Shown in pieces: positions 38,225-49,485 of a DNA stretch of 61,567 nt. A program made the translations under genes and the position numbers. Source of the stretch: an uncultured Clostridia bacterium. GTDB taxonomy: Bacteria; Bacillota; Clostridia; Christensenellales; CAG-314. Numbering within the stretch: position 1 is the first letter of the stretch; the number at the start of each line of letters is the position of its first letter. The notes under the pieces are model-generated. The model was given only the letters and a program-made list of their open reading frames with translations, ran no database searches and was not told the origin of the DNA. The DNA is taken from contig CANQYT010000012.1 in NCBI GenBank assembly GCA_947628135.1, positions 1-61,567 on the forward strand, in the 5' to 3' direction.

Positions 38225-38712
38225 CAGTCCACCCAAATTTCCACGCGGTCGCCGTCGGCGCTTTCCACTTCCACTATTTTGCCCACTACGCCGCTTGCAA
38301 CAATATCGTAGACCTGTCTGAAATCTATTTTTTCCAAAGATACCTTGCCTGTGGAAATCGGGATATCCATACCGCTATCCAGAAATACCTTGACCACGGC
38401 GAGAGGCAAATTGACGTTGACTTTGTCGCCGTCGGAACTCAGCACCTTGACGTGCAGGAACATTTTGTTGATGTCCTTGCGGTCTTGCTCAGAAACAAAC
38501 TGAGTGACGGGCTGTTTGCCCAAAAGTTCGTCCAACGATACGCCGAGAATGTCCGACAGTTCGTTCAATACGGATATGTCGGGGGCGGAAACGTCGTTTT
38601 CCCACTTGGATACCGCCTGAAAGGTAATGTTGAGTTTGGTTGCCACTTCTTCCTGTGTGAGATTTGCTTGCTTGCGCAGACGTTGCAAGCGTTGACCGAA
38701 AGTTTCGTTCAT
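38224..38712 (-). CDS. XRE family transcriptional regulator
   Basis: The 162 residues start with a Cro/CI helix-turn-helix (LRKQANLTQEEVATKLNITF, then SKWENDVSAPD) covering about 1-68. The C-terminal half is a small beta-rich module seen in many Clostridia regulators of this kind. AAGGAGG precedes ATG 38712. It is the first gene of a two-gene operon. Its targets are unknown; autoregulation is likely for such pairs. Confidence 0.88.
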   Translation of the reverse strand: MNETFGQRLQRLRKQANLTQEEVATKLNITFQAVSKWENDVSAPDISVLNELSDILGVSLDELLGKQPVTQFVSEQDRKDINKMFLHVKVLSSDGDKVNVNLPLAVVKVFLDSGMDIPISTGKVSLEKIDFRQVYDIVASGVVGKIVEVESADGDRVEIWVD

Positions 38713-38990
38713 AATATCCTCCTTGAAAATTGAGCAGCGCTTTGCTGTACGACTGAATTATACGCCCTTATACGGCGAAAAAACAGCGACGAATTGGCGA
38801 ATTTGCCGCTGTTTACTCAACCAAACGGAGAAAAAACGCTCAACCGTTTGTTGAATGACCGTAAAACGCGTCAATTTGCCGTTACAGCACCGCTCGGGCA
38901 AGGCGTTGACGGCTTGTTGCGGCAGCGAGGCGAAACAGAACGTTTTTCGTGCGGGTGGACGGACGAAAACGAAATTGCGCACACTCAACG

Positions 38991-39722
38991 TCAAACGAGC
39001 GTTTTGTCCAACGCGGAAAACACTTCGCCGATGGGGTCGTTGAATGTCAGATCGGCTTTTACGTCGGCTGAGGTGGCGGACTTGTTGACGACAACGAGAT
39101 ATCTGCCGTGAAAATAATTGATAAATCCCGCCGCGGGATAGACCGCGAGCGAAGTGCCGCCTATCACAAGCACGTCCGCCTCGTAAATGGCTTGTACGGC
39201 GTGTGCGACTACAACGTCGTCCAACGCTTCGCCGTAGAGAACAACGTCGGGCTTTATCACTCCGCCGCATTCGCATTTGGGCACGGCGCTGTCGGGAACG
39301 TCCTTCAAAGCGAAAAATTTTCCGCAACGCATACAATAGTTGCGGTGAACGCTGCCGTGCAGTTCGTACACCGCCTTGCTCCCCGCCGCCTGATGCAGAC
39401 CGTCGATATTTTGCGTTACCACTGCGCGCAGTTTGCCCAACCTCTCCAACTTGGCAAGATACCTGTGCGCGGCGTTGGGCTTGGCGTCGGGAAAGACCAT
39501 TCGCTCGCGATAGAATTTGTAAAACTGCTCCGTGTGGGAGAGAAAATAATCGTGGGAGACTATTTCTTCGGGAGAAAGTTCGCCGCCGCGGGTGAATATG
39601 CCGTTTGGCGAGCGGAAATCGGGTATGCCGCTCTCGGTGGAAACGCCCGCGCCGCCGAAAAATACTATATTGTCGCCTTCCGAAATTATTTCGGCGAATT
39701 TTTTCAGTTTGTTGCCGTCCAT
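38991..39722 (-). CDS. cobB: NAD-dependent protein deacylase, Sir2 family
   Basis: Sirtuins remove acyl groups from lysines using NAD. The 243-residue protein has the NAD motif GGAGVSTESGIPDFRS, catalytic TQNIDGLHQAAG with histidine in ELHGS, a structural zinc site (CMRCGKFF and CECGG) and VVIGTSL-like VIGGTSLAVYPA. The length is standard for bacterial CobB. It appears monocistronic; the 268 bases to the XRE gene hold no other gene I can support. Confidence 0.95.
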   Translation of the reverse strand: MDGNKLKKFAEIISEGDNIVFFGGAGVSTESGIPDFRSPNGIFTRGGELSPEEIVSHDYFLSHTEQFYKFYRERMVFPDAKPNAAHRYLAKLERLGKLRAVVTQNIDGLHQAAGSKAVYELHGSVHRNYCMRCGKFFALKDVPDSAVPKCECGGVIKPDVVLYGEALDDVVVAHAVQAIYEADVLVIGGTSLAVYPAAGFINYFHGRYLVVVNKSATSADVKADLTFNDPIGEVFSALDKTLV

Positions 39723-39811
39723 ATATACCTCCCGAAACCGTACAAATAGAATCTACGCCGACTCGCGCGTGGATTTCTGCGCCGTTGCGCCTCTGCGCAG
39801 CAAACGCCGAA

Positions 39812-41140
39812 TTACTTGTAGTAACTGTTGAAACGGTCGTTGACGGTAAGCGCGCCGTAGTCGTCCGACGACAGCGACACCTCTATCATCGTTACGCCCT
39901 TTTCCATTTGGTTGCCCTCTTCGTCCGTCCACAGTTTTGCGTTGAAGAGTACCTTGTCCGTGAGTATGTGCGGATCGTCGAAAAACGGATAGGTGTGGTA
40001 GCCGCAACACAGCCCGTAGCCCAAATAAATTCCGTCAAAGTAGCCTTTGAGATTGTTGACGTGGTCGTGTCCGCAGAACAGCGCTTTGGTGCAGTTGCTC
40101 TCCTTTATGTGGCGGAACACGTCGGGGTGATCGGTGACGCCCTCGGCGTTGCCCTGATAAAATATGCCCGCCGTGTAGCCGTCGTCGCCCCACACTACCT
40201 CGCTCGGGTCCTTGTCGCTTTCGCGAACAACGCCCTTTACGTCGCGTATTTCAACGTCGGGAAGTTTTTCTGCGACCTGCGAGGGAATTCCGTTGCCCTT
40301 TGCAAGTTCGCTCAAATAGTACATATCGGCAAATTGGCGAATGGGTATGTGGAAAAACATACTGCTTTGCACAGACGGGTTGACGGCTTTAAGACCGTTT
40401 ACCGCCCAATCGTACCAATCCATCTGATCGCCGCGCATCCAATCGTACACCCAATCGGTGAGAGAGACGTTGTTGTCCTCGGGATACATTCCGCTGTCCA
40501 TACACACGAGGCTGTAAATGAGGTTGCCCTCGCTTCGGCTGCCTTTGAATATGTTGACGAGAAAATTGCCCTTGCCGTGAATGTCTTTCGGTCCGACGTC
40601 GAACAGACAGTAGCGGTACTCTTTGAGCATTTCGCAGATAGTGTACTTACTGCAATCGAATTGGCTGTCGTGATTGCCGAAAACAAACGTCCAATACTGC
40701 TGCCGTTCCTCCATAAAATTGCAGAAATATCTGAACGCGTCGTAGGTGAAAACGGACAGCGTCAAGTCGCCCGTAACGACGCATATATCCGGTTGCTCCG
40801 CCTTGATAGCCCTGTCCAGCAGATCCATCGTTTTTACGTCGCGGGTGAACGAGCCGAATTTTATCTGCGGGTCGGCGATTTGCATTATTTTCAGTTCGGA
40901 CGCGTCCTTGTCCACTTCGAGATAGGGGAACAAGTCCAAGTCGAACTGCGTTGCGCCGCCGTCGAAAGCGTAACTTCCCCACGGCTCGCTCGGCTGTTGA
41001 AGATGTACAGCGGCGCGTATACCGAATACCGCCGTGAGCACCAATATAACGCCCAATATACTGCCCAATACCGCCCAAAGTATCTTGCGGCGGCGTTTGC
41101 GGCGCGCTTTGTAACTTTCGCTGTTTTTGTCCTTTGCCAT
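39812..41140 (-). CDS. Membrane-anchored calcineurin-like metallophosphoesterase
   Basis: A 442-residue protein with a basic N-terminus (KARRKRRRKIL), one transmembrane helix near 20-42 and an external phosphoesterase domain. Dimetal ligands are recognisable: ADPQ (where DxH is usual), VTGDLT, FGNHDSQF, FFHIPI and CGHDHVNN. The first motif has Asp-Pro-Gln in place of Asp-x-His, as in some purple-acid-phosphatase-like members. The substrate is unknown. ATG 41140 has GAGGAAA upstream; the longer frame is unsupported. Confidence 0.85.
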   Translation of the reverse strand: MAKDKNSESYKARRKRRRKILWAVLGSILGVILVLTAVFGIRAAVHLQQPSEPWGSYAFDGGATQFDLDLFPYLEVDKDASELKIMQIADPQIKFGSFTRDVKTMDLLDRAIKAEQPDICVVTGDLTLSVFTYDAFRYFCNFMEERQQYWTFVFGNHDSQFDCSKYTICEMLKEYRYCLFDVGPKDIHGKGNFLVNIFKGSRSEGNLIYSLVCMDSGMYPEDNNVSLTDWVYDWMRGDQMDWYDWAVNGLKAVNPSVQSSMFFHIPIRQFADMYYLSELAKGNGIPSQVAEKLPDVEIRDVKGVVRESDKDPSEVVWGDDGYTAGIFYQGNAEGVTDHPDVFRHIKESNCTKALFCGHDHVNNLKGYFDGIYLGYGLCCGYHTYPFFDDPHILTDKVLFNAKLWTDEEGNQMEKGVTMIEVSLSSDDYGALTVNDRFNSYYK

Positions 41141-41168
41141 ATTTTTCCTCTGCAAAAAGTATAGTTCT

Positions 41169-41197
41169 ATGATACCACAACGGCGATTTTTGCGCAA
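41169..41197 (-). promoter_or_regulatory. Probable promoter of the phosphoesterase gene
   Basis: On the minus strand TTGCGC, 17 bases, TATCAT, about 30 bases above the start codon. Confidence 0.5.
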
Positions 41198-41317
41198 GAG
41201 TTTACCGAAACGGCGATGAAAAGAGCCGCGCATTTTGCACGACGCTCCAAACGGTTCGAGTCGCTATTGCGCCGAGCAAAACACTGCCGAAACATTTTTT
41301 TTCGTTAAGATCGCACG

Positions 41318-41344
41318 AAAAAAGCCCCGAAAAATCGGGGCTTT
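41318..41344 (-). terminator. Intrinsic terminator of the dnaG-rpoD operon
   Basis: AAAGCCCCGA with TCGGGGCTTT, a 4-base loop and a T tract on the minus strand, 34 bases after the last gene of the operon. Confidence 0.9.
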
Positions 41345-41377
41345 ATGCCGAAAAAGTGCCGAAACAGGTTTTCCTTT

Positions 41378-42085
41378 TCAGTCGTTTTTGAAAATTATGC
41401 GTCCGCAATGCTCGCAGCGCATATAGGGTTTGCCTGCGAACTGCGCGTCCACCGCCGCCTTGGGCATCTCCATACGACAGCCGCCGCAACGCGTGCCCTC
41501 CTCCAACGGGACGAACACGGGATACAGACCGCCGTCGGCGACCTTTTTGTAGATGTCGAAAATGTGGTCGTCTATACTCTTGCGCAGTTCCGCCTGTTGG
41601 GCGCGTATCTGGTTGACGCGCGGTTTTATTTCCGCCGCCGCTTTGTTGAATTCGTCGTTGTATTTGTTGTAGCCCGCTACCAAACGAGGCAATTTTGCGC
41701 TTGTTTCTTCGAAAGTTTTGGATATTTCTTCCCCCTCGCGCAGGATACGTTTTATTTCCTTTTCCACGTTGTTCAATTCGGCGAACTGTTCGTTCAACTT
41801 TTTGTTCATATAGTTGAGTTCGTCCACGTCCTGCAACGTGTCCATCTCCTTGGAATGTTCCTCTATCACTTCGGAGATCTGTCTTACCGTCTGCTGTGCC
41901 ACGGCAAGCTGCGTTTTCAATTCGGCGGCGCGGGCGTCCAACTTGGCGATAGTTTCCTCGCACTCCTGACTTGCCGCCTTGTACCGACGGCGCTGAATGA
42001 AAACATCGCTTTTGCGAAGTTCGCGCTCGATACGGTTGAGTTCGCCGTCCAATTGTTGATATGTTAGCATTTCCTGTTGTATCAT
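41378..42085 (-). CDS. Coiled-coil protein with C4-type zinc ribbon (DUF164/CT398-like)
   Basis: The 235 residues are almost all long helices forming an antiparallel coiled coil (about 1-185), followed by a C-terminal zinc ribbon with CGGC and CEHC. The family is widespread, its function unclear; nucleic-acid or flagellar/secretion partners have been suggested for relatives. Its ATG overlaps the trmK stop by 4 bases, placing it last in the dnaG-rpoD-trmK operon, a common arrangement in Clostridia. Confidence 0.85.
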   Translation of the reverse strand: MIQQEMLTYQQLDGELNRIERELRKSDVFIQRRRYKAASQECEETIAKLDARAAELKTQLAVAQQTVRQISEVIEEHSKEMDTLQDVDELNYMNKKLNEQFAELNNVEKEIKRILREGEEISKTFEETSAKLPRLVAGYNKYNDEFNKAAAEIKPRVNQIRAQQAELRKSIDDHIFDIYKKVADGGLYPVFVPLEEGTRCGGCRMEMPKAAVDAQFAGKPYMRCEHCGRIIFKND

Positions 42086-42726
42086 TGTACTCCTCCTACG
42101 GCCGCTATCGCTTGCATTACCAGCGAAAGTTTGCGTTCCGCCGACGCGCTGCGGCAGCCACTTAGTATTTTTGTCAGTTTGTCCCGTTCCTTTGCAAGGT
42201 AAAGACGGAAATCGGCGTTGGGACGGGATAAGTTGGTCGTGCCGAATTCCGACTCCAACTCGTTAAGCGCAACGCCCGTGCCGACGAATTTTGCCGCTAT
42301 ATGGTCGTAAAACTTGCCGTCGAGCATTTTTTCGTCGGTGACGAATCGATAGTTGCGCGAGATAAACTCGCGCACAGCCGACGCTTCGCTGTTGGGTTGC
42401 AACACCAAAAATTGCGGCGGATATATAGAGGCGGAGATGATGGAAATTATCTTTCTGCCGCCCATACCCGCGATGACCGCAACGTCTGCTTTTAAGCCGC
42501 ACAAACCGTCTCCGCACACAAATTCCGCCCTGTCGAGCAGTTCGGGAGGACAGTTTGCGCGCGCTTTGTTGAGACTCGGCTCGGAAATATCCGTAAAATA
42601 GACCTTCTCCGCCCTGCCCGTTTGCAGCGCCTCGATGCCTATGTAACCGTGGTCGCACCCGACGTCCGCCAATACGCGGCAGACGGGTATGAGAGAAAAC
42701 AGTTTGTCCAGACGCTTTTCGTACAT
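42082..42726 (-). CDS. trmK: tRNA (adenine(22)-N1)-methyltransferase
   Basis: TrmK makes m1A22 in tRNAs using SAM. The 214 residues show motif I DVGCDHGYIGIEAL near residue 22, the acidic ribose-binding FTDISEPSL, and the GMGGRKI segment near 90 typical of this COG2384 family. It overlaps rpoD by one base (TGATG) and the zinc-ribbon gene by four, so all are coupled. Confidence 0.92.
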   Translation of the reverse strand: MYEKRLDKLFSLIPVCRVLADVGCDHGYIGIEALQTGRAEKVYFTDISEPSLNKARANCPPELLDRAEFVCGDGLCGLKADVAVIAGMGGRKIISIISASIYPPQFLVLQPNSEASAVREFISRNYRFVTDEKMLDGKFYDHIAAKFVGTGVALNELESEFGTTNLSRPNADFRLYLAKERDKLTKILSGCRSASAERKLSLVMQAIAAVGGVQ

Positions 42727-43775
42727 CAGTCGAGATAATCGCGCAATTTTTTGGACTTGGTGGGGTTGCGCAATTTTCTGAGCGCTTTCGCCTCTATCTG
42801 ACGGATACGTTCGCGCGTGACGTTGAATTCCTTGCCCACCTCTTCGAGAGTGCGCTGTTTGCCGTCGTCAAGACCGTAGCGCAGACGAATGACCTTTTCC
42901 TCGCGCGGGGTGAGTTTGTGCAACGCCTGAATAAGTTGCTCGCGGAGCATAGCCTGCGCGGCTACGTCGCTGGGAGGCGCGGCTTTGGTGTCCTCTATGA
43001 AGTCCACGAGGTGGCTGTCCTCTTCCTCGCCGATGGGCGTTTCCAGACTGACGGGGTCTTGCGCGATTTTCTGTATCTCGATGACCTTGTCTACGGACAT
43101 ATTCATATAGTCCGCAATTTCCTGCGGGGTGGGTTCGCGACCCAATTCCTGCAACAAGGCGCGCTGTGCCCTTACCTGACGGTTGATGGTTTCCACCATA
43201 TGTACGGGAATACGTATCGTGCGGGCTTGGTCCGCTATCGCGCGGGTGATAGCCTGCCGTATCCACCAAGTGGCGTAGGTGCTGAATTTGAAGCCTTTGG
43301 TGTAGTCGAACTTCTCCACCGCTTTCATCAAGCCCAAATTGCCCTCCTGGATCAAATCAAGAAACAACATTCCGCGTCCGACGTATCTCTTGGCAATGGA
43401 TACGACAAGGCGCAGGTTTGCTTCGGACAGTTTTTGCTTGGCTTCCTCGTCGCCCTCCAACATACGTTTGGCAAGTTCCGCCTCTTCCTCGCTGGAAAGC
43501 AGGGGCACTTTGCCGATGTCTTTGAGGTACATCTTGACGGGGTCGTCCACCGCCACGTCGCCTATGTTGCGGTACAGGGCGGAATTGTCCTTGTCGAAGG
43601 TGTCCACGATCTTGACGCCGTTTTGTTCCAGATAACGGTAGATCTCGGCGTTTTGTTCGGGGGTGAGGTCCGTCTTTTCCAAACGGGATTCCAGATCCTC
43701 GTAGGAGATTTTCGTGACGCCGCCGCTTTTGACGTCGTCAAGCAGATCTTGAAGATACTTTTGTGTGATATCCAT
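42726..43775 (-). CDS. rpoD: Primary sigma factor SigA (RpoD)
   Basis: The housekeeping sigma factor that recognises the TTGACA/TATAAT promoters seen in the window. The 349 residues have a short region 1.1, region 1.2 ([16 protein letters not shown]), region 2 with the -10 contact helix ([20 protein letters not shown]), region 3, and region 4 helix-turn-helix for -35 binding ([20 protein letters not shown]). Length is typical of Firmicutes SigA. It follows dnaG by 13 bases. Confidence 0.98.
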   Translation of the reverse strand: MDITQKYLQDLLDDVKSGGVTKISYEDLESRLEKTDLTPEQNAEIYRYLEQNGVKIVDTFDKDNSALYRNIGDVAVDDPVKMYLKDIGKVPLLSSEEEAELAKRMLEGDEEAKQKLSEANLRLVVSIAKRYVGRGMLFLDLIQEGNLGLMKAVEKFDYTKGFKFSTYATWWIRQAITRAIADQARTIRIPVHMVETINRQVRAQRALLQELGREPTPQEIADYMNMSVDKVIEIQKIAQDPVSLETPIGEEEDSHLVDFIEDTKAAPPSDVAAQAMLREQLIQALHKLTPREEKVIRLRYGLDDGKQRTLEEVGKEFNVTRERIRQIEAKALRKLRNPTKSKKLRDYLD

Positions 43776-43788
43776 ATTTCCTCCTCGG

Positions 43789-45549
43789 TTAGTTTGCGTT
43801 GTCGGTTATTTTTTTGCTGAGTTCGGCGAGTTGTTGCAGCAATGCCGCGTCGTCGGGGTTGCTTTTTATCTTCTTCATCAACAAATCGCGTTGAAGTTTC
43901 AGTTTTTCCGTTGCTATCAGCCTTTTGCACTCGGCGAAATACTTTTCGTTGACGGCGCGTTTGTCCGCGGACAGATCCACGTCCACTATCTCTGCGTACT
44001 GCTCCGCCGTCGCGTCGGGACACACGGTGTACAGCATATCCACCGACGGCTTTACACGCTTGACTCTGCAATCCAGCAGATAGTCGTACAGATTGGACAG
44101 AAAAGCAAGATTGCACACGGGCTTGTCCTCAATAGAAGCGTACTCCTCGCCGCGCAGCACGCAGGCCGCGACGAAATACTTGGCTTTGTCAAAGGAGGTG
44201 AGAGCGCTGTCCGTCAAAGGCTCGTCCTCCTCGGTAACGGCAAGTTTCCTGCGGAAAAAGTCCTCGCTGTAACCCGTTTTGAGAGACACCGCCGTGATGT
44301 AACGCGCCTGACGAACGTCGTCCAACGTTCGCAGCATATTGAGCGCGCCCTTTACGTACTTGGACAGCGCGTCGTTGCGCTTGGCGCTGTCGGCGCTGTT
44401 TATCGGAAAGGCTCTGTCCAGCAGTTGAAGTTTGTAGTCGGGCAGCGGCAGCGCTTGCTCTATCAGCCCTTCGAACGCCTCCGCGCCGTACTTTTTTATG
44501 TATTCGTCGGGGTCGAGTTTTTCCGGGACGGTCATCACGCGCACTTCCAGCCCCGCCCTGTCCAGAATGTCCATTCCGCGAACGGTCGCCTTTTGCCCGG
44601 CGGCGTCGCCGTCGTAACAAATATACACCGTATCGGACAGACGGGAAAGCCACTTGGCTTGCTGTTCGGTGAGGGACGTGCCCATACTTGCGACCGCGCC
44701 TTTGAAACCCGCCTGATACATTGCGATGACGTCCATATACCCCTCTACGACCACCAGATGAGGCAACGCTGTCTGCTGTTTCTGTTCCTTGGCGATATGT
44801 ACCGCGAAAAGGTTGTCTTTCTTGGTGAAAAGGGGCGTTTCGGAAGTGTTTTTGTACTTGCCGCGGGAGATCGTGTACTCGTCAAGTCCCCTGCCGCCGA
44901 AAGCGATGACTTGCCCCTGTATGTTGAAGATGGGAATGATGAGCCTGCCGTTGAGCGCGTCGGCTATGCCGCGCTGCGTTTGCTGCAATACGCCGCATTT
45001 GACGCAGTCCTCCGTCTTGTAGCCCTTGCTTTGCAAATGTTTTACCAGCGAGAAAGAGTCGGGGGAATAGCCTATGCCGAACTTGTTGACGGTGGCTTCG
45101 TCGAAACCGCGCTCGGCAACGTAGTCGCGCGCAGTTTTGCCCACGTCGCTGCGATACGCGCGATAGTAAAAACGCGCCGTTTCGCGGCATATGGCAAGAT
45201 AAGTTTCTTTCTTCGCCTTGCGTTCGCGGTACTCCTTGTCGTCGCGATTGGCGGACGTTTCCGGCATCGGTATGCCTGCGCGCTTGGCAAGAATTTCGCA
45301 AGCCTCCAAAAACGTACACGACTCGTACTTTTCCACGAACTTGATGACGTCGCCGCTTTCTCCGCAACCGAAACACTTGTATATCTGCAAATTGCGGTTT
45401 ACGTTGAAACTCGGCGTTTTTTCGCCGTGAAAAGGACAGCGCGCCATAAAATTGACTCCGCTGCGCCGCAATTCCAAATAGCCGCCTATCACGTCCACAA
45501 TGTCGTTTTGCCGCTTGATTTGTTGTATGAAGTCCGACCAATCTGCCAT
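43789..45549 (-). CDS. dnaG: DNA primase
   Basis: DnaG makes RNA primers for lagging-strand synthesis. The 586 residues begin with the zinc-binding domain ([20 protein letters not shown]), followed by the primase core with the RNAP basic motif, a Toprim domain ([26 protein letters not shown]) and a helical C-terminal domain that binds DnaB helicase. It heads the dnaG-rpoD-trmK operon. The start at ATG 45549 matches the family N-terminus. Confidence 0.97.
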   Translation of the reverse strand: MADWSDFIQQIKRQNDIVDVIGGYLELRRSGVNFMARCPFHGEKTPSFNVNRNLQIYKCFGCGESGDVIKFVEKYESCTFLEACEILAKRAGIPMPETSANRDDKEYRERKAKKETYLAICRETARFYYRAYRSDVGKTARDYVAERGFDEATVNKFGIGYSPDSFSLVKHLQSKGYKTEDCVKCGVLQQTQRGIADALNGRLIIPIFNIQGQVIAFGGRGLDEYTISRGKYKNTSETPLFTKKDNLFAVHIAKEQKQQTALPHLVVVEGYMDVIAMYQAGFKGAVASMGTSLTEQQAKWLSRLSDTVYICYDGDAAGQKATVRGMDILDRAGLEVRVMTVPEKLDPDEYIKKYGAEAFEGLIEQALPLPDYKLQLLDRAFPINSADSAKRNDALSKYVKGALNMLRTLDDVRQARYITAVSLKTGYSEDFFRRKLAVTEEDEPLTDSALTSFDKAKYFVAACVLRGEEYASIEDKPVCNLAFLSNLYDYLLDCRVKRVKPSVDMLYTVCPDATAEQYAEIVDVDLSADKRAVNEKYFAECKRLIATEKLKLQRDLLMKKIKSNPDDAALLQQLAELSKKITDNAN

Positions 45550-45673
45550 TCGCTTTCCTCTGCGTACTATATCTATACCTTTTTATCGGCGCAAAAATTA
45601 AGCAAATATCCGAAAAATTCGGCAAAAATGCCTCGGTATCGATATTTTCCTATTATAAATACGCCGAAAAGCA

Positions 45674-45698
45674 GAAAAATCCCCTATCAAAAGGGAAT
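45674..45698 (-). terminator. Terminator of the V-ATPase operon
   Basis: On the minus strand ATTCCC pairs with GGGGAT around an 8-base loop and is followed by five Ts, 32 bases after the subunit D stop. Confidence 0.7.
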
Positions 45699-45729
45699 TT
45701 TTGTACAAAAAATTTGAAAAAAATTCAAA

Positions 45730-46353
45730 TCATTTGTTTATTATGTCCTTTACTTTCATCAAACGGACGGTGGCGGCGCGTTCGCTTTCGTCCAATTTCA
45801 TCTTGATGTAACGTATCGTTTCCGTCAGTTGCGGTATCATTATGTTTTCCAGAGCGTTGACGCGGCGTTTGTTCTTTTCTATCTCCTCGGCAAGCATATT
45901 GCAGGTCTTTTCCGTTTCCGCAAGGCGGACGAGTTTTACAAGCACGTTGTTCAGCCCGCGCAGACTGTCGTCCAACTTGTCCGTCACCGTGAGAAAACCG
46001 TACGGATACAGTTCGCCGCCGCTGTCGCTTACCTCCATAGAGGGCACGTCTATCCCCATAACTCTGCGTTTGCCGCAGACAAGAGATATGTGCCGCGAAG
46101 GCATAAGTATCGCTTCGTCGGTCACGCGCGCGTCGGTATCGGAACGCGCCTCGGCAAAGACGTTGAGCGCGTCGCACAATTCCTGCTCCGTTTGTTCGCG
46201 CAAACGCTTGTTTTCTTCGGCGAGTTCGATAAAACGGCGGATCATTTCGTCCGTCTTGTCTTTGAGCAATTTGTGTCCCCGCGTAGCCGTTCTGAGACGG
46301 GCTTGGAGGCGTTTCATCTCCATACGGGTGGGGTTTACGTTCATTACAGCCAT
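45730..46353 (-). CDS. atpD: V-type ATPase subunit D (central stalk)
   Basis: Subunit D is the rotor shaft inside the A3B3 head. The 207 residues begin NVNPTRMEMKRLQARLRTATRGHKLLKDK, the family signature, and consist of two long helices that form the coiled-coil shaft with a small middle domain. It is the last gene of the V-ATPase operon, 2 bases after atpB. Confidence 0.95.
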   Translation of the reverse strand: MAVMNVNPTRMEMKRLQARLRTATRGHKLLKDKTDEMIRRFIELAEENKRLREQTEQELCDALNVFAEARSDTDARVTDEAILMPSRHISLVCGKRRVMGIDVPSMEVSDSGGELYPYGFLTVTDKLDDSLRGLNNVLVKLVRLAETEKTCNMLAEEIEKNKRRVNALENIMIPQLTETIRYIKMKLDESERAATVRLMKVKDIINK

Positions 46354-46355
46354 AG

Positions 46356-47738
46356 TTACTCCGTTTGCGTCGGCTTGTAGTATTTATCCAGCATTTCCTC
46401 GGAGATACGTTTCAGTTCGCTGCGGGGAAGAATACCCAGCAGTTCCCAACCGAGGTCCAACGTCTCCTCTATCGTGCGGTTGGTGGTGAAACCTTGCGCC
46501 ACGTAGCGTTTTTCGAACTCCACAGCGAAACGAGCGTAAAGTTTGTCCGTATCGGACAGCGCCGCTTCGCCCAATATCGCCGAAAGTTCCTTTGCCTCCT
46601 TGCCCTGCGCGTACGCTGAGAACAGTTGGTTCATAGTGCTTGCGTGATCCTCGCGCGTTTTGCCGACGCCTATTCCTTTGTCTTTCAGACGGGAAAGGCT
46701 GGGCAGAACGTCTATCGGGGGATTGTAGCCGCGCTTGTAAAGTTCGCGCGACAAAATTATCTGTCCCTCGGTGATGTACCCCGTCAAATCGGGAATGGGG
46801 TGCGTTTTGTCGTCCTCGGGCATAGACAGAATGGGTATCTGCGTTATACTGCCCTTGCAGCCGTGTATGCGCCCGGCACGCTCGTATATTTGCGCGAGGT
46901 CGGTGTACATATATCCCGGATAGCCGCGGCGACCGGGCACTTCCTTGCGCGCGGCGGACGTTTCGCGCAGCGCCTCGGCGTAGTTGGTGATGTCCGTCAA
47001 TATCACAAGCACCTGCATACCCTTTTCAAATGCAAGATACTCTGCGGCGGTCAACGCCATACGCGGCGTGCTTATACGTTCGATAGCGGGGTCGTTGGCA
47101 AGGTTGATGAACATCACCGTGCGCTCTATCGCGCCCGTTTTGTTGAAGTCCTTGATGAAAAAGTCCGCCTCTTCGAATGTGATACCTATCGCGCCGAACA
47201 CCACGGCGAACTTCTCGTCGTCGCCCAATACCCGCGCCTGACGCGCTATCTGAGCGGCAAGTTGAGCGTGCGGCAGACCGCTTGCGGAAAATACGGGCAG
47301 TTTCTGTCCGCGAACAAGGGTGTTGAGCCCGTCTATCGCGGAAATACCCGTCTGTATAAACTCGTTGGGGTAGTCGCGTGCGTAGGGGTTTATGGGCTGT
47401 CCGTTGACGTCCAAACGTTCGTCCGCAATTACGGGCGCGCCGCCGTCGATAGGCTCGCCCATACCGTTGAAAACGCGCCCGAGCATATCTTCGCTGACGG
47501 CAAGTTCCAGACTTCTGCCCAAAAAACGCGCCTTTGCGGTGGATATTTTCAGCCCTTGCGAGCCCTCGAACAGTTGCACGAGAGCGCGGTCGCCGTTTAC
47601 TTCCAACACCTTGCCGCGGCGTATCTCGCCGTTTTCCTGCGTTATTTCCACAAGTTCGTTGTAACTTACCCCCGAAACGCGGTCCACCAACATAAGCGGT
47701 CCGACCACTTCGCGAATGGTTTTGTATTCTTTAAGCAT
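46356..47738 (-). CDS. atpB: V-type ATPase subunit B (regulatory nucleotide-binding)
   Basis: Subunit B alternates with A in the catalytic head but has no functional Walker A. The 460 residues show the beta-barrel start ([13 protein letters not shown]), [19 protein letters not shown] in place of a P-loop, and [13 protein letters not shown] with [11 protein letters not shown], which are hallmarks of B. I chose ATG 47738, which has GGAGG; a GTG two codons earlier lies within that site. It overlaps atpA by 8 bases. Confidence 0.97.
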   Translation of the reverse strand: MLKEYKTIREVVGPLMLVDRVSGVSYNELVEITQENGEIRRGKVLEVNGDRALVQLFEGSQGLKISTAKARFLGRSLELAVSEDMLGRVFNGMGEPIDGGAPVIADERLDVNGQPINPYARDYPNEFIQTGISAIDGLNTLVRGQKLPVFSASGLPHAQLAAQIARQARVLGDDEKFAVVFGAIGITFEEADFFIKDFNKTGAIERTVMFINLANDPAIERISTPRMALTAAEYLAFEKGMQVLVILTDITNYAEALRETSAARKEVPGRRGYPGYMYTDLAQIYERAGRIHGCKGSITQIPILSMPEDDKTHPIPDLTGYITEGQIILSRELYKRGYNPPIDVLPSLSRLKDKGIGVGKTREDHASTMNQLFSAYAQGKEAKELSAILGEAALSDTDKLYARFAVEFEKRYVAQGFTTNRTIEETLDLGWELLGILPRSELKRISEEMLDKYYKPTQTE

Positions 47739-49485
47739 TGTCACCTCCGCTTGCGAGAGCGTTTATTTGTTTTTTCACGTTGCGCTGTATTTCGTCGAAA
47801 CGGAACAGATTGGATTCCTCAATGTACTTGCTGCGCCCGATCTGCTCCCTTACGGGCAGCGCAAGCAGATCGCTGAGTTCCGCGCCCTTATCCAGAGCCG
47901 CAAGCGCCTCGTGATAGAAACCGAGAATAAGTTTCATCATACGGTACTGCTTGTCCAGACTCGTGTACGTGTCCACTTCGTGGAAAGCGTTTTGATGCAG
48001 GTAGTCCTCGCGAATAGACTTTGCCGTCTCCATCGTAAGACGGTCGCGCGCGCCCAATGCGTCCATACCCACGAGACGGACTATTTCGTTGAGTTGGTTT
48101 TCCTCCTGCAAAATGAAACTGAGTTCCGTTTTGAGGCTGTTGAAATCTTCCGCGACGTGTTGAGAGTACCAATCGGACAGCGAACTGTCGTAGAGTGAGT
48201 AACTTGTGAGCCAATCTATTGCGGGGAAGTGTCTGCGATATGCAAGCTGCGCCGACAATCCCCAGAACACTTTGACGATACGAAGCGTGCCCTGACTGAC
48301 GGGTTCGGACAGGTCGCCGCCCGGAGGGGAGACCGCGCCTATCGCAGAAATTGCGCCCACTTCGTCGCCGCTTCCGAGAACGCGCACTATTCCCGCGCGC
48401 TCGTAAAACTCCGCAAGACGGCTGGCAAGGTAGGCGGGATAGCCCTCTTCGCCCGGCATTTCTTCGAGACGTCCGCTCATTTCGCGCAGCGCTTCCGCCC
48501 AACGCGAGGTGCTGTCCGCCATTATCGCGACGGTGTAACCCATATCGCGGAAATATTCGGCGATGGTTATGCCCGTGTAGATACTCGCTTCGCGCGCCGC
48601 AACGGGCATATCGCTGGTGTTGGCGATGAGTACCGTGCGTTTCATAAGCGCTTCGCCCGTGCGCGGGTCTTTGAGTTCGGGAAATTCTCTGAGAACGTCC
48701 GTCATCTCGTTGCCGCGCTCTCCGCAGCCGACGTACACAATTATGTCGGCGTCCGCCCACTTGGCAAGTTGGTGCTGAACGACGGTTTTGCCGCTGCCGA
48801 ACGGTCCGGGCACTGCCGCCACGCCCCCCTTGGCAATGGGAAACAGCGTGTCTATTACGCGCTGACCCGTCACCATAGGCAGATCGGGCGTCATCTTGGA
48901 CTTGTAGGGGCGTCCTTTACGTACGGGCCAACGCTGCATCATCGTCAGATCTTTGCCGTCCACTATCGCGATGAGTTCGGCTACGGTGTAGTCGCCCTCT
49001 TCCGCGATGAAATCCACTTCGCCGCTTACCCCTACGGGGGTGAGTATCTTGTGCAGGACCACTTTCGTTTCGCGGACAGTGCCCAACACGTCGCCTGCGA
49101 CCACTTTGTCGCCGCGCTTGACGCTCGGAACGAAATGCCACTTGCGATTGCGGTCCAACGAATTGACCTCTACGCCGCGAGCAATGCGGTTGCCGCTGAA
49201 TTTCATCAGCATATCCAAAGGACGTTGAATACCGTCGAAAATGCTTTCTATCAACCCCGGTCCGAGTTCCACCGACAGCGGCGCGCCCGTGGACACCACT
49301 TCGTCGCCCACTTTGAGTCCGCCCGTTTCCTCGTAGACCTGAATACTCGCCCTGTCGTCGCGCAGTTCGATGACTTCGCCGATAAGTTTCTTGTCCGACA
49401 CCTTTACCACGTCGTACATTTCCACGTCGGCAAGTCCCTCCGCAACTATGAGCGGTCCGCTGACTTTTACTATCTTTCCAATCAT
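47731..49485 (-). CDS. atpA: V-type ATPase catalytic subunit A
   Basis: The ATP-hydrolysing or -synthesising subunit. The 584 residues contain the A-specific non-homologous insert (about 115-185), Walker [14 protein letters not shown] near residue 228, and the [32 protein letters not shown] block. Length is normal. It overlaps subunit F by 4 bases and B by 8. Confidence 0.98.
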   Translation of the reverse strand: MIGKIVKVSGPLIVAEGLADVEMYDVVKVSDKKLIGEVIELRDDRASIQVYEETGGLKVGDEVVSTGAPLSVELGPGLIESIFDGIQRPLDMLMKFSGNRIARGVEVNSLDRNRKWHFVPSVKRGDKVVAGDVLGTVRETKVVLHKILTPVGVSGEVDFIAEEGDYTVAELIAIVDGKDLTMMQRWPVRKGRPYKSKMTPDLPMVTGQRVIDTLFPIAKGGVAAVPGPFGSGKTVVQHQLAKWADADIIVYVGCGERGNEMTDVLREFPELKDPRTGEALMKRTVLIANTSDMPVAAREASIYTGITIAEYFRDMGYTVAIMADSTSRWAEALREMSGRLEEMPGEEGYPAYLASRLAEFYERAGIVRVLGSGDEVGAISAIGAVSPPGGDLSEPVSQGTLRIVKVFWGLSAQLAYRRHFPAIDWLTSYSLYDSSLSDWYSQHVAEDFNSLKTELSFILQEENQLNEIVRLVGMDALGARDRLTMETAKSIREDYLHQNAFHEVDTYTSLDKQYRMMKLILGFYHEALAALDKGAELSDLLALPVREQIGRSKYIEESNLFRFDEIQRNVKKQINALASGGDNA

